64,000 nt of DNA from HRBIN30 sp964534275 (lineage in GTDB: Bacteria; Desulfobacterota; Binatia; HRBIN30), in assembly GCA_964534275.1 (NCBI GenBank), contig CAZHQG010000005.1:1-64000 (forward strand). Direction: 5' to 3'. The notes beneath the pieces were generated by a model that saw only the letters and a list, made by a program, of their open reading frames with translations, ran no database searches and was not told the DNA's origin. Each line of letters opens with the position of its first letter. Positions within the stretch are counted from its first letter, which is position 1. The translations under genes and the position numbers were made by a program. Below, piece after piece: positions 7,372-16,582 of this stretch.

Positions 7372-9909
7372 ATGGCGAGGACGAGTGTTGCGGCATTGAT
7401 TGCTGGCTTGGCGTTGTTGTGGGCTGGTTGTGGCGACAATGAAATTGGTCGGCAAGAAACGGCGTCCCCGGTGCCGACAGCAACGTCAACCCAGGTGCCG
7501 CCGACTGAGGAGCCGACCTGGGTTCCTCCGACTCCTCTCCCACCGGTTACGTTGACGCTGAACTCGGTCACGGTTCCTGCGGGCGAGGCATTCGATGCGT
7601 GCGCGAGTGTGCCGGATAACAATGGGCAGATCGCGGGCCTGCAGTTGGACTTGTTGTTCGACCCGACCTGTTTGAGTCCGGAAGCGTCCGTGGACGATCA
7701 GGCGGCCTGTACCGTGAATCCGGAAACCGAAAGGGGAACGTTCAAGAACCGGATCCTGAGGCCAGGTGCGATGCGCGTGCTGTTGGTGAGCCTGGACAAT
7801 GTTGTGCCGATTCCGGCACACGTGACTCGCCTATTTTGCTGCCGCTACCGCACCGCGCGCGAGGCGGGTGGCCGTACCTGTTACTTGAATGCGACCAACA
7901 TCATCTTCTCCGACCCATTTGGGCGACGGTTGCCAACGCAAGCCACGCCGGGAAAGATCTCGGTCGGGCCGCCCCTCACGCCGACACCGGAGCCTGCAAC
8001 TCCTACGCTGGTTTCGACGCCGACGCCAACCGCGACAACCATGCCCCAACCCGCGCGGCTGCTCTACGCGTTGGATCCACAGGACCCGCGGAATCCATTT
8101 CCGAGCGACCGGCTCGTAGGCCCGGATGGGCGGCTCAACGTCCCCTCGGGCTACTTGCGCATTCGGTTGCCGGACACACCGCAATTCGCCACCGCACGCT
8201 CGTACGCTGAAGAAGTGGCGCGACAGCTCCGCATGCTCGATGGATTTTCCACGTTCGCGCCGATCCGAATTCCATTCGATCGCCCGGTCGTTGTGGACGA
8301 GGGGATCTTCCCGCGTGGGATCTGGGTCCTGAAGTACGATGACTTGTCCGGACCACCCGTACCGATCACCGCTCAGTATTACCCACCAGACGAGGTTCTC
8401 GAAGTGGCACCCGTGGTACCACTCGAGCCGAGGACCACCTACGCGGTGATCGTTACCGACAGCGTCACAGATGTCGACGGGTTTCGGGTACGTCCTTCAG
8501 AAGCGTTTCGTCGGCTCCTGGCCGGCGAAAATCTGGACCCTGACACGGCGCGGTGGCGCGAGCGGCTCGTACCGCTGTGGGATTTTCTCGAGCGAAGCTA
8601 CGGCATTTCGCGCAACCGTTTGGTGCTCACAGATCTCTTCACGACGCAGAGCACGTTTCATGACCTCTTGGCCATTCGGCAGCGGTTGGACTCAGGTGAC
8701 CTCGTCCCCGGTTTGCCCGTGTTGGACCGACCTTTGGGCGATTTGCAGACCGGCTTCTTTCCCGAAGGTACGGCTGGCTATGCGGGGCTGATGGGGGCTC
8801 CCTCCACGCCGAATGTCGCCGCAGTTGCCATTGGTTATTTCGAGTCGTTCGATTTTCGCGATCGCCCTAATGGGGCCTTCGACCCGCAGAGAATCACCGG
8901 TGCGGTGAATCCGACGACGAACAAGGTGGACTTTTACATGGTCTTTCCCAAAGCCGAGCGTCCACCAAACGGCTACCCAGTGGCTATTTTTGGGCATGGC
9001 CTTGGCGGCTCGGGGCGCGATGTGACGCAGATTGCGCGGACGAATTTGCAAATTCCCATGGTGGGCATCGCGATCTCCGCCTTGCAGCACGGTCGCCGCG
9101 GCAACGTGACGAACTTTTTCAACTTGCAGAACATCGCCACGACGCGGGAATATTTCCGTCAAACCATCGCCGACTTCTTGCAGCTCGCGCGCATGATTCG
9201 GAATGCCCACGCTGCGGGGATTCCGCCGTTCGACCAAATCGACCCCGAGCGGATTCACTACATCGGAGGATCGCTCGGGGGAATCATCGGCACCATGTTC
9301 ATGGCAATCGAGTCGCAAGTCCGGGTTGGTATGCTGAGCGTTCCCGGAGGCGGTTTACCGAATATTTTGGCTTCCCGTGACATTGGGCAACTGCTCGAGC
9401 CGCTCTTGGGCATCACCATTGGGATTGCGCCGGATAGCCCGTACTTTGCCCCTTTCCTTCACCGCTTTCAGCAGACTGCGCAATGGGCGATGGACCCGGC
9501 GGACCCAATCAACTACGCGCCGTACGTGATCGCTCCTGGCCGCCAGCTTCCTGGAGCACCGCCAAAGCGAATCCTCATGCACGAGGGAATCATCGACTCC
9601 GTCGTCCCCAATCGGACCACAGAAGATCTCGCGCTTGCAATGCAGCTACCGAACCTGAACGTGTCGCGTGGATGTTTATCGGCAGCGGGCTGCAGTGGGA
9701 TCTGGCGTTTCGTGATGACAGAATATGGGCACGGTGAGTTCGACGGACACGGGGTCACCGTGGATGTGCCCGAGGCGACCAGGCAAGCATTTGCGTTCCT
9801 TCTCAGCGACGGAACGTACATCCCTGACGCGAGCCCAGGAGCAGTGATCGATCTAGAGATGCTTCCATCTCCAGAAGCTGAGATCTGGCTGGACGCCGCG
9901 AACTGGTGA
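7372..9909 (+). CDS. Lipoprotein with cohesin-like domain and alpha/beta-hydrolase (esterase/lipase) domain
   Basis: 845 residues. Lipobox LLWAGC puts Cys20 as the lipidated residue. A Pro/Thr linker (about 30-58) is followed by a cohesin-like domain (about 59-200) with AGEAFDACASVP, IAGLQLDLLFDP and DNVVPIPAHVTRLFCC. A second Thr/Pro linker follows, then an Ig-like region (VPLEPRTTYAVIVTDSV) and an alpha/beta-hydrolase with GHGLGGSG, the nucleophile elbow GGSLGG (Ser about 634), a likely acid in EGIIDSVVP (Asp about 742) and His about 787 in YGHGEFDGHG. Expected at the outer membrane, hydrolysing an ester substrate not identifiable here. It lies just downstream of the cassette and may display dockerin-bearing partners; this is inference. 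Confidence 0.82.
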   Translation: MARTSVAALIAGLALLWAGCGDNEIGRQETASPVPTATSTQVPPTEEPTWVPPTPLPPVTLTLNSVTVPAGEAFDACASVPDNNGQIAGLQLDLLFDPTCLSPEASVDDQAACTVNPETERGTFKNRILRPGAMRVLLVSLDNVVPIPAHVTRLFCCRYRTAREAGGRTCYLNATNIIFSDPFGRRLPTQATPGKISVGPPLTPTPEPATPTLVSTPTPTATTMPQPARLLYALDPQDPRNPFPSDRLVGPDGRLNVPSGYLRIRLPDTPQFATARSYAEEVARQLRMLDGFSTFAPIRIPFDRPVVVDEGIFPRGIWVLKYDDLSGPPVPITAQYYPPDEVLEVAPVVPLEPRTTYAVIVTDSVTDVDGFRVRPSEAFRRLLAGENLDPDTARWRERLVPLWDFLERSYGISRNRLVLTDLFTTQSTFHDLLAIRQRLDSGDLVPGLPVLDRPLGDLQTGFFPEGTAGYAGLMGAPSTPNVAAVAIGYFESFDFRDRPNGAFDPQRITGAVNPTTNKVDFYMVFPKAERPPNGYPVAIFGHGLGGSGRDVTQIARTNLQIPMVGIAISALQHGRRGNVTNFFNLQNIATTREYFRQTIADFLQLARMIRNAHAAGIPPFDQIDPERIHYIGGSLGGIIGTMFMAIESQVRVGMLSVPGGGLPNILASRDIGQLLEPLLGITIGIAPDSPYFAPFLHRFQQTAQWAMDPADPINYAPYVIAPGRQLPGAPPKRILMHEGIIDSVVPNRTTEDLALAMQLPNLNVSRGCLSAAGCSGIWRFVMTEYGHGEFDGHGVTVDVPEATRQAFAFLLSDGTYIPDASPGAVIDLEMLPSPEAEIWLDAANW

Positions 9910-9933
9910 GCGAACTCAAGGGCGAGCGTCAGC

Positions 9934-10554
9934 ATGGCTACGGCAACTGATTTCTTGAGCCAAGCAGCTCAAGAGTTCATTGCGAAGCAACACGTGTTTT
10001 TTGTCGCCACAGCGCCTTTGGCTGCGGAAGGGCACGTCAATGTGTCGCCCAAAGGACTCGATACGTTCCGCGTGCTTGACAGTCGCACCGTTGCGTACCT
10101 CGATCTCACTGGAAGCGGGGTGGAAACCATTGCGCATCTGAGGGAAAACGGTCGCATCGTGTTGATGTTTTGTGCGTTCGAAGGGCCACCCAAGATTCTG
10201 CGCGTGCACGGCCGCGGCGAAGTCATCGACCCAGAACATCCCGACTTCGCTGCGCTTTCCGGAATTTTTCCACCGCTTCCTGGAGTGCGGGCAATCATCC
10301 GGGTGCAGGTCACGCGCGTGGCTGAGTCGTGTGGCTACGGGGTGCCGCTTTACCAATTCGTGGGTGAACGGAAGCAGCTCACAGAATGGGCGCTACGAAA
10401 AGGGCCGCAGGGCCTGCACGACTATCGCCTGCGCAACAACCAAAGAAGCCTTGACGGCTTACCCGCATTGGTCCGCGCGGGAGAAGAAGAAACGGAAATT
10501 CGACAACGAGGCGATGCGGGCGAGGCTAGGCGTCGCTCATCGCAAGGCGATTGA
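9934..10554 (+). CDS. Pyridoxamine 5'-phosphate oxidase-family FMN-binding protein
   Basis: 206 residues. N-terminal AQEFIAKQHVFFVATAP and GHVNVSPKGLDTFRVLD match the split-barrel fold of PPOX-type flavoproteins, followed by TVAYLDLTGSGVETIAHL and ILRVHGRGEVI. This subgroup is usually annotated only as FMN-binding or PPOX family, with no fixed substrate. The C-terminal 30 residues are Arg/Glu-rich and overlap the 3' end of the convergent phosphatase gene by 29 bases, so the true C-terminus may be worth confirming. Confidence 0.85.
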   Translation: MATATDFLSQAAQEFIAKQHVFFVATAPLAAEGHVNVSPKGLDTFRVLDSRTVAYLDLTGSGVETIAHLRENGRIVLMFCAFEGPPKILRVHGRGEVIDPEHPDFAALSGIFPPLPGVRAIIRVQVTRVAESCGYGVPLYQFVGERKQLTEWALRKGPQGLHDYRLRNNQRSLDGLPALVRAGEEETEIRQRGDAGEARRRSSQGD

Positions 10555-11347
10555 TGAGGCGGATGCACATTTGGGCATGCAGGGCGGGATTCGTGGCGAC
10601 AATTTGTTCGCCAAACAAGTCCAACGCATGCCCTCGGAACGTGCTCACCATGCCGCCGGCCTCCGTCACGATCAGACTGCCAGCGGCCACGTCCCAGGCA
10701 TGCAGCCGCCACTCCCAGAATCCGTCGTAGCGCCCAGCGGCGACCCAGCAGAGGTCCAGCGCAGCCGAACCGAACCGGCGCACGTCTTGCGCGGCTTCGA
10801 CGAAGTCGCGCAAGAAGCCCACGTAATACGCAGCTCGCGCCTGCCGGTCGTACGGAAAGCCGGTGGCGAGGAGGGCGCGCTCGATGGAACCGGTGCTGGA
10901 TACGCGGATTGCATGCCCGTCGAGCGAGGCGCCGTGGCCGCGCCGGGCCACGAAGAGTTCGTTACGCATCGGGTCGAAGACCACGCCGACCTCCACCTGC
11001 GTTCCGTACGCAAATGCGATGGAAACCGCGAAGTGCGGCACGCCGTGCACGAAATTGACCGTCCCGTCGAGCGGATCGACGTACCACGCGGGTTGGCCTG
11101 GCTCTGGAATCGCGGCGGCGGTCCTGGCGCTTGCTTCCTCAGCTACGATTGCGTGGTCGGGAAAACGCTTGCGGATGGTCTCCAAGATGAGAGCTTCAGC
11201 GTCACGATCGGTTGCGGTGACGAGATCGACCGGTCCTTTGTACTGCACTTGCCGAGTGGAGTGCCAAGCCCCGCGGATCAGTTCGCCTGCTGCACGCGCC
11301 GCATCCACAGCCGTTTGCGTGACCAAATCGATCGTGTCGTTCGTCAT
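10526..11347 (-). CDS. suhB: Inositol-1-monophosphatase family protein
   Basis: 273 residues, normal for the family. Metal-binding motifs of Li+-sensitive phosphatases are present in order: an IVAEEAS Glu pair, WYVDPLDGTVNFVHG, and the C-terminal LHAWDVAAGSLIVTEAGG. It should hydrolyse myo-inositol-1-phosphate or related sugar phosphates in the cytoplasm with Mg2+. In other bacteria SuhB also assists rRNA antitermination; that is not visible here. It overlaps the convergent PPOX gene by 29 bases. Confidence 0.92.
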   Translation of the reverse strand: MTNDTIDLVTQTAVDAARAAGELIRGAWHSTRQVQYKGPVDLVTATDRDAEALILETIRKRFPDHAIVAEEASARTAAAIPEPGQPAWYVDPLDGTVNFVHGVPHFAVSIAFAYGTQVEVGVVFDPMRNELFVARRGHGASLDGHAIRVSSTGSIERALLATGFPYDRQARAAYYVGFLRDFVEAAQDVRRFGSAALDLCWVAAGRYDGFWEWRLHAWDVAAGSLIVTEAGGMVSTFRGHALDLFGEQIVATNPALHAQMCIRLINRLAMSDA

Positions 11348-11560
11348 TCGCCGTACTTCGAAGCCTTTGTGCCCACGTCGAGGGGTCCTGGGCTAGCAAG
11401 CCCGCCTGCGTGCACGCAACCCGTTGCGATGGGGGCGATGAAAAGTCTGCGTGACGCCCTCCGAGGGCATGCCAAGTCCTCCGGTCTAGTTGTCTGTTTG
11501 GTGTAGACAAAGAGAAGAACCGTGGGGTAAGAGGTTTTTGGCTTGCGGAGGGTGCAGCGA

Positions 11561-12499
11561 ATGCAAGAAGCGGGGAAGCGGGTTTCTGCAAAAGACCAGG
11601 AGCGACTTCAATATGCCGTGGGTGGAAAGCCCGTCGATCTCGACCGAAGTTTATTGGGGCCGCAGTCGGTCACCTGGCGCGTGAACCGCGAGGCCGTGTT
11701 ACTTGCCGGTGGTGGTTGCGCGTTGTTGCTGCAGGTAGCGCACCCGTTGGTGGCAGCCGGAGTAGCGGAACACAGCAACTTTCGAGAACGGCCGCTGGAT
11801 CGACTGTATCGCACGCTCGATCTGATGCTGCGGATTACGTTCGCGCCCGCGCGTGACGCCATTCGCGCGGTTCGCGAGATCGAGCGGCGGCACGCACGCG
11901 TGCGCGGGCGGCTCCGCGAAACTGCCGGACCGTTTCCCAAGGGCACGCCGTACGATGCCAACGACCCGCACCTGATGTTGTGGGTACACGCCACACTCGT
12001 CGATACGGCGCTGCGCGTGTTCGAGATGTTTCTCCGGCCTTTGACCGAGGAGGAGCGCGACCGGTATTACCAAGAGTCGACCATCGTGGCTCGTATCTTG
12101 GGAATTCCGAACGACTTGGTCCCTAAAACCCGAGTACAGTTCGAGCGTTACTATCGCCACATGTTGGCGAGCGACTCATTGGCTGTAAGCAACGAGAGTC
12201 GCGAAATCGCTGCGGCGATCTTGAACCCGACCCAGCCACTGTGGCTGCGAGGCGTGATGCCTCCAGTGCGTTTGCTCACGACCGGTTTGCTGCCCGAGCC
12301 CCTGCGGCAGCGCTATGGACTGTCGTGGCCAACATGGGAGGAGCAGGTGTTTCGAGTGGCCGTGTTGGCAACTCAGCTTGCCATTCCCTGGCTGCCCAGC
12401 GCGGTGCGGTTTTTTCCGCACGCGCGCGAGGCATGGAGGCGCGAAGCGACCAGCACCCTTCGGGGAACACCAGCGGCAAGCCGCGCTGCGGTTGTGTGA
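11561..12499 (+). CDS. Oxygenase MpaB family protein (DUF2236)
   Basis: 312 residues from ATG 11561, chosen because GGAGGG ends 8 bases before it; a TTG at 11543 is an alternative. Family features are VTWRVNREAVLLAGGGCALLL, AHPLVAAGVAEHSNF and YDANDPHLMLWVHATLVDT, the conserved His-containing region of MpaB/rubber-oxygenase-like haem proteins, then a central helical part with FERYYRHML. Likely a membrane-associated oxygenase of unknown substrate. Alone on its strand, divergent from the phosphatase gene. Confidence 0.87.
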   Translation: MQEAGKRVSAKDQERLQYAVGGKPVDLDRSLLGPQSVTWRVNREAVLLAGGGCALLLQVAHPLVAAGVAEHSNFRERPLDRLYRTLDLMLRITFAPARDAIRAVREIERRHARVRGRLRETAGPFPKGTPYDANDPHLMLWVHATLVDTALRVFEMFLRPLTEEERDRYYQESTIVARILGIPNDLVPKTRVQFERYYRHMLASDSLAVSNESREIAAAILNPTQPLWLRGVMPPVRLLTTGLLPEPLRQRYGLSWPTWEEQVFRVAVLATQLAIPWLPSAVRFFPHAREAWRREATSTLRGTPAASRAAVV

Positions 12500-12998
12500 G
12501 CCGCAATTTACGAGCGTGCCATTGGCAGCGCCAGTTGCGGATCATGTTTGCGGCTGTGGCTGCGTGTCCAACTTGAACGCCTTACCGGACGCGGTGCATC
12601 GACCCGGGCGCTAGGCGCTCCCGGGAGCGCCGCTCCCCGAGCAGGCCGCCATCTTTGCACGCTCGTTTGCCGCGTGGAGTGGGCGTTTCTAGCACATCGT
12701 TCCTCCGGTCCGGGCTTACCGGTGAGAAGCCGGTCGAAACAGGCCCTTGCCATTCGCTCGCGATGGCGGACGACAGGTGTTCGGACGCTCGTGTGCCCCC
12801 AGGCCGCGTGCACGAGTGCACTGGCGTTCGATTCGGAGGCTTGTCTCCGGCCGAAGGGTCTGGACGTGGCGCGCCAAGGCCAGGGAAACTGCACACAGAG
12901 GGCGGACGGGTCGCCGGCAGAGGCGAAAAAAAGGGTTCGGAACAGAAACACGAATTGTTTGCTTGCAAGGCAAGGCAGGGTTGCGTAAAGCCGGAGAT
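12500..12998. other. Intergenic region with overlapping palindromes
   Basis: No gene supported; open frames here have Arg-rich, non-homologous translations. Two mutually exclusive hairpins overlap at 12614-12637: GGCGCTCCCGGGAGCGCC (12614-12631, a perfect 18-bp palindrome) and GGGAGCG-C-CGCTCCC (12623-12637). They could be a factor-independent end for the oxygenase transcript, but no T-tract follows. Confidence 0.5.
12614..12631. repeat. 18-bp perfect palindrome
   Basis: GGCGCTCCCGGGAGCGCC is self-complementary over its whole length. Its right half is reused in a second hairpin ending at 12637. Position is 115 bases after the oxygenase stop and about 370 before the regulator start. Operator, transcript end or repeat remnant are all possible. 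Confidence 0.6.
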
Positions 12999-13817
12999 AT
13001 GGCGGGGTCTCGACCAAGCGTGCGCCAGATCAAGGACGTCTTTTACGAGACGCGAGTGTTGATGGGTCGGGAGTACACCGTGCGCCGTTTTGCCAAGGAA
13101 GTTCTTGGCGGCGTGATCGATCCCGTCATGCTCAGCTACATCGAAAAGGGGAAGCGCTTTCCCAGTGAAGCGCTCGTACGTCGGTTGGCCGCCATTCGCG
13201 GGCAAGATCCCCACGAACTCCTCGCGTTGTTGTGGCGCGACCGCATGTTGCATGCCTTCGGCAAGGAGCTTCGCCGCGTGCTCGCCGCGCCGCGGGCTGT
13301 GGAAGGCGTATCGGATGCCGAGCTAGCCGTGCGGGTGAGCCAAGCAATTGCTGCGCTTCCCGACGATGGCAGTTGGATCTCGCTAGCCAAGTGGCGAAAG
13401 GGATTCGCTACGGCTGCTAGGCGCCGAAAGCAGGGGCAGTCTCCGCGGGCGAGCGCCACCGGCATGGAGGCCAAGGTCGAATCCTTGCTGCGCGAGCGCG
13501 GGATCGTCGAGGTTCGGGGCCAGCGCGTGCGCCGAATTGCCCGCCACTACGTTGCCCAGGACCGTGAAGAGCAAGTGGCGCTCGCGATGGAGTTTTGCAC
13601 CCTGTTTGCCAAGGCATTGTTGGACAAACTGGTGTTGGCGGGTCAAAACACAGGCACCTACCTGCGCAATCATTTCTTGCACATCGAATCGTCCCGCATG
13701 GAAGAGTTTCGCCAGCGACTCGACCATGCTTTGCGTACGTTGGCGGAGGAATTTGCAGCCGAGCAATCGCCGGACACGCGTTTTTTCAACGTGCTGGTTG
13801 CAGCGACGGCGATTTAA
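12999..13817 (+). CDS. XRE-like helix-turn-helix regulator
   Basis: 272 residues from ATG 12999, preceded by CCGGAGAT; the frame is open upstream but those residues are Arg-rich and implausible. Residues about 20-75 read as an XRE-type helix-turn-helix with YTVRRFAKEV, MLSYIEKGKRFPSEALVRRLAAI and DPHELLALLW. The remaining helical part, ending in MEEFRQRLDHALRTLAEEF and RFFNVLVAATAI, resembles the C-terminal region of the TIGR02147/DUF4423 group. Predicted cytoplasmic DNA-binding protein; ligand and targets unknown. A small lipoprotein gene follows 12 bases later and may be co-transcribed. Confidence 0.7.
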   Translation: MAGSRPSVRQIKDVFYETRVLMGREYTVRRFAKEVLGGVIDPVMLSYIEKGKRFPSEALVRRLAAIRGQDPHELLALLWRDRMLHAFGKELRRVLAAPRAVEGVSDAELAVRVSQAIAALPDDGSWISLAKWRKGFATAARRRKQGQSPRASATGMEAKVESLLRERGIVEVRGQRVRRIARHYVAQDREEQVALAMEFCTLFAKALLDKLVLAGQNTGTYLRNHFLHIESSRMEEFRQRLDHALRTLAEEFAAEQSPDTRFFNVLVAATAI

Positions 13818-13829
13818 TGCGGAGGCCTT

Positions 13830-14447
13830 ATGTGGCGCTTGCGTTTGGCAGTTCTCCTGTACGTTGCTTGGACTATTGGTTTCGTTGGTTGCGGTGGTGG
13901 GAGTGGTTCGAGCGGTTTTGATGCGATTGCTTCAGAAAATGCAGCCATCGAAACGGCCCTTGCGACTGGGCGATGCGTGCGCTCTGGCCAGGTGAACTTG
14001 CTGGTCTGCCCACTCGCACCGGATCTGCCAGAGAACGCCGCCGGCGGTCCGGTGGTCCGCTCTCCCGAGGGGGTCACGCTCGACTGCGCCCCGGCTACCG
14101 GGGTTTGCACGGGCGAAGTGCAACTGGAGTTCGCCGAGGCGGGTTCGGGAACCGTGGGTGTATTGGGGCTGCGCAAAGTTGGAAGCGATGGGCCGTGGCA
14201 AATCTTGGGTCCCATTGGTGCAGCAGCAACGCCCGCACCGGTTTCTGTGGGATTTACGGTTTCCGCCTTGGATGCGGGCGGAGCGCTTGCGCCTGGCGAC
14301 TTGGTTCAGGTTGCCGTGTTGCTCTTCCGTCAACCGGTGACCGGGTTGCCGCGGACAACACCGACCTTATCCGCAACAGGCGCGTACGCAGCGTTTGTCG
14401 CGGCACCTACGCAAGCAAGTGCGTCAGGCGATCCGCCGCCTCGGTGA
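13830..14447 (+). CDS. Predicted lipoprotein of unknown function
   Basis: 205 residues. A 21-residue signal with lipobox IGFVGC and a following GGGSGSSG spacer, typical of an outer-membrane lipoprotein. The mature part has four Cys (CVRSG, LLVCPLAP, LDCAP, GVCTG) and two beta-rich halves, including AGSGTVGVLGLRKVG and GGALAPGDLVQVAVLLF. No known domain recognised. Its stop is 16 bases from the convergent agmatine deiminase stop. Confidence 0.65.
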   Translation: MWRLRLAVLLYVAWTIGFVGCGGGSGSSGFDAIASENAAIETALATGRCVRSGQVNLLVCPLAPDLPENAAGGPVVRSPEGVTLDCAPATGVCTGEVQLEFAEAGSGTVGVLGLRKVGSDGPWQILGPIGAAATPAPVSVGFTVSALDAGGALAPGDLVQVAVLLFRQPVTGLPRTTPTLSATGAYAAFVAAPTQASASGDPPPR

Positions 14448-14463
14448 GCGCGTTTTCTGCGGC

Positions 14464-15513
14464 TCATGGTCGGGGTTGTTGTTGGGTGACGCAGTGAATA
14501 GCGCCTAAACCCCAAACCAGATCGCGAGCGTAAATCCCGACAACGCGCCGCTCAGGAAACATCTGCTGAAGGATTTCCAGAGCGACACGGTCTTGAGGTA
14601 CGCGAAACGTCGGTACCAGGACAACGGTGTTTCCGATGTAAAAGTTCGCATAGCTCGCAGGGAGTTGCTGGCCTTCGTGAAACACCGGATCTGGCATAGG
14701 CAATCGAACGACCTCCAGCGGCTCGCCGTCCTGGTCTCGCATGTGGCGCAGTCGCGCGAGATTGTCGGCCAGCACCTCGTAATCCGGGGACGATCGATCT
14801 TCCGTAGAAACTACGACCACGCGGCGCGGAGAGACAAAGCGTGCCAGGTCGTCGACATGCCCGTCGGTGTCGTCGCCGGCGATTCCTTGGCCGAGCCACA
14901 AGACATGGCGAACGCCCAGATAGTCGCGCAGTTTGCGTTCGATTTCTTCTCGCGTGAGTGTGGGGTTCCGATTCGGATTGAGAAGGCAGCTTTCCGTCGT
15001 CAGGAGGCTTCCGCAACCATTTGCGTCAATGGAGCCGCCTTCGAGAACGATGCCGGGTTGTGCCACGGGAACCCCAAGCAGCTCGGCAACGCGGCTTGGT
15101 ACTGCGTTGTCGAGGTCCCACGGCGCGTACTTTCCGCCCCAGGCATTGTACTCCCAATCGACAATCGCGGATTTCCGCTCGCGGCGGTTGACCACGAACA
15201 GAGGGCCATGATCTCTCGCCCACGCGTCGTTGGTCGGGACAGGAAAAAAGCGCACTCGGTCCAAAGACACACGCTCCCGCATCAGGAGTTGGCGTGCGGC
15301 AGCTTCCATTTCCGCGCTGCCCACAAGGATGCGGACTTCTTCCGAAGCCACCAAGGCTCGAACGATCTCGACCCAAACGAGCGGGATCCGATCGAATAAC
15401 CCCGGCCAGGACTCTTCCTTGTGGGGCCAGGAAAGCCAGGTTGCTTCGTGTGGTTCCCACTCGGCGGGCATCGTGTAGCCGAGCCGTGCGGGGAGATCCG
15501 GCAAGAGCTGCAT
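14464..15513 (-). CDS. aguA: Agmatine deiminase
   Basis: About 350 residues. Converts agmatine to N-carbamoylputrescine and ammonia in the cytoplasm (EC 3.5.3.12). Hallmarks are MPAEWEPHEATWLSWPH near the start, NDAWARDHGPLFV, GGSIDANGCG, DDTDGHVDDLARF, and the catalytic Cys in GAIHCVTQQ at the C-terminus, as in guanidino-modifying enzymes. The ATG at 15513 is used; a GTG at 15519 forms a GTGA overlap with the aguB stop and would add two residues. It forms a two-gene pathway with the preceding amidase. Confidence 0.93.
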   Translation of the reverse strand: MQLLPDLPARLGYTMPAEWEPHEATWLSWPHKEESWPGLFDRIPLVWVEIVRALVASEEVRILVGSAEMEAAARQLLMRERVSLDRVRFFPVPTNDAWARDHGPLFVVNRRERKSAIVDWEYNAWGGKYAPWDLDNAVPSRVAELLGVPVAQPGIVLEGGSIDANGCGSLLTTESCLLNPNRNPTLTREEIERKLRDYLGVRHVLWLGQGIAGDDTDGHVDDLARFVSPRRVVVVSTEDRSSPDYEVLADNLARLRHMRDQDGEPLEVVRLPMPDPVFHEGQQLPASYANFYIGNTVVLVPTFRVPQDRVALEILQQMFPERRVVGIYARDLVWGLGAIHCVTQQQPRP

Positions 15514-15515
15514 CT

Positions 15516-16406
15516 TCACTGAGGCTCTTCGTCTAGGTATCGCTTCAGGAGGCCGGCGTACACGTCTACACGGCGGTCGCGCAGGAAGGGCCAGTTCCGG
15601 CGAGTGTCCTCGATCGTCGCCCGCGACAAGTCGGCAAGCAAAAGCTCTTCGCGGTCGTGGCTTGCTTGGGCAAGTAACCGGCCGAACGGGTCGCAGACAA
15701 AGGATCCACCCCAAAACTCCAGGCTGCCTTCCATCCCCACGTGGTTGCACGCAACGACGAACATCCCGTTGGCAACGGCGTGGCCGCGCTGGACAGTTTG
15801 CCACGCTGTGTACTGGTCGACTCCGTGCTCAGCCTTTTCGGCTGGATGCCAGCCAATTGCAGTCGGATAAAAGACCACTTGTGCACCGGCAAGCGCAGCG
15901 AGCCGCGCAGCTTCCGGAAACCACTGATCCCAGCACACCAACACGCTGACCTTCCAACCGCGCAGGGAGAACACACGTACCCCGAGGTCGCCCGGCGTAA
16001 AGAAGTACTTTTCGAAATACAGCGGATCGTGGGGGATGTGGAGCTTGCGGTATACACCACACAATTGGCCATCGGCTTCGAACACCACAGCAGTGTTGTG
16101 GTACAAGCCCGGGGCGCGGCGCTCGAAGACCGACCCGATTACGGCCACTTGGGCTGCCGCAGCCGCGCGCCCGAGGGCATCCGTCGTGCTCCCCGGGATC
16201 GGCTCGGCCAAATCGAACAAAGCCGGATCTTCTCGTTGGCAGAAGTACTGAGTGCAGAAGAGCTCAGGCAGGCACACGATGCGCGCACCTTGTTCGCCCG
16301 CAGCGCGAATGAATTCCACAGCTCTGCGAAGGTTCTCTTCTCGGTCTTCGCCACAACGCATTTGCACCGCGGCAATGCGAAGCGTGTCTGGGGCGAAACG
16401 TGCCAT
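15516..16406 (-). CDS. aguB: N-carbamoylputrescine amidase
   Basis: 296 residues from ATG 16406; the frame extends upstream, but family homology starts at LRIAAVQMRCGE. A nitrilase-superfamily fold with the Glu-Lys-Cys triad: LPELFCTQYF, YRKLHIPHDP and VLVCWDQWFPE. It hydrolyses N-carbamoylputrescine to putrescine, CO2 and ammonia. Together with the overlapping aguA gene downstream this gives the arginine-decarboxylase-type route from agmatine to putrescine. No agmatine-forming decarboxylase is in the window. Confidence 0.93.
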   Translation of the reverse strand: MARFAPDTLRIAAVQMRCGEDREENLRRAVEFIRAAGEQGARIVCLPELFCTQYFCQREDPALFDLAEPIPGSTTDALGRAAAAAQVAVIGSVFERRAPGLYHNTAVVFEADGQLCGVYRKLHIPHDPLYFEKYFFTPGDLGVRVFSLRGWKVSVLVCWDQWFPEAARLAALAGAQVVFYPTAIGWHPAEKAEHGVDQYTAWQTVQRGHAVANGMFVVACNHVGMEGSLEFWGGSFVCDPFGRLLAQASHDREELLLADLSRATIEDTRRNWPFLRDRRVDVYAGLLKRYLDEEPQ

Positions 16407-16582
16407 GGTGGGGGTGCGATTAAACAGCACCATGTACGAATGCAAGCGAGTTGCGCCGGACGGGCAGGGACGCGGTGCAGAATGTGGCCGCCAGGTTGGA
16501 CGCGGCTCCAACATCCAAGGGTTCGAAAAGGAGTTCGAGGGGGGTGCGCCTGCCGGCCTTCAACACGTGCGCGCGGCCGCGG

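Noticed and set aside
12548..12988. Open frame of about 146 residues in the gap before the XRE-like gene
   Set aside because: Arg-rich, no homology pattern, no ribosome site and antisense frames equally long.
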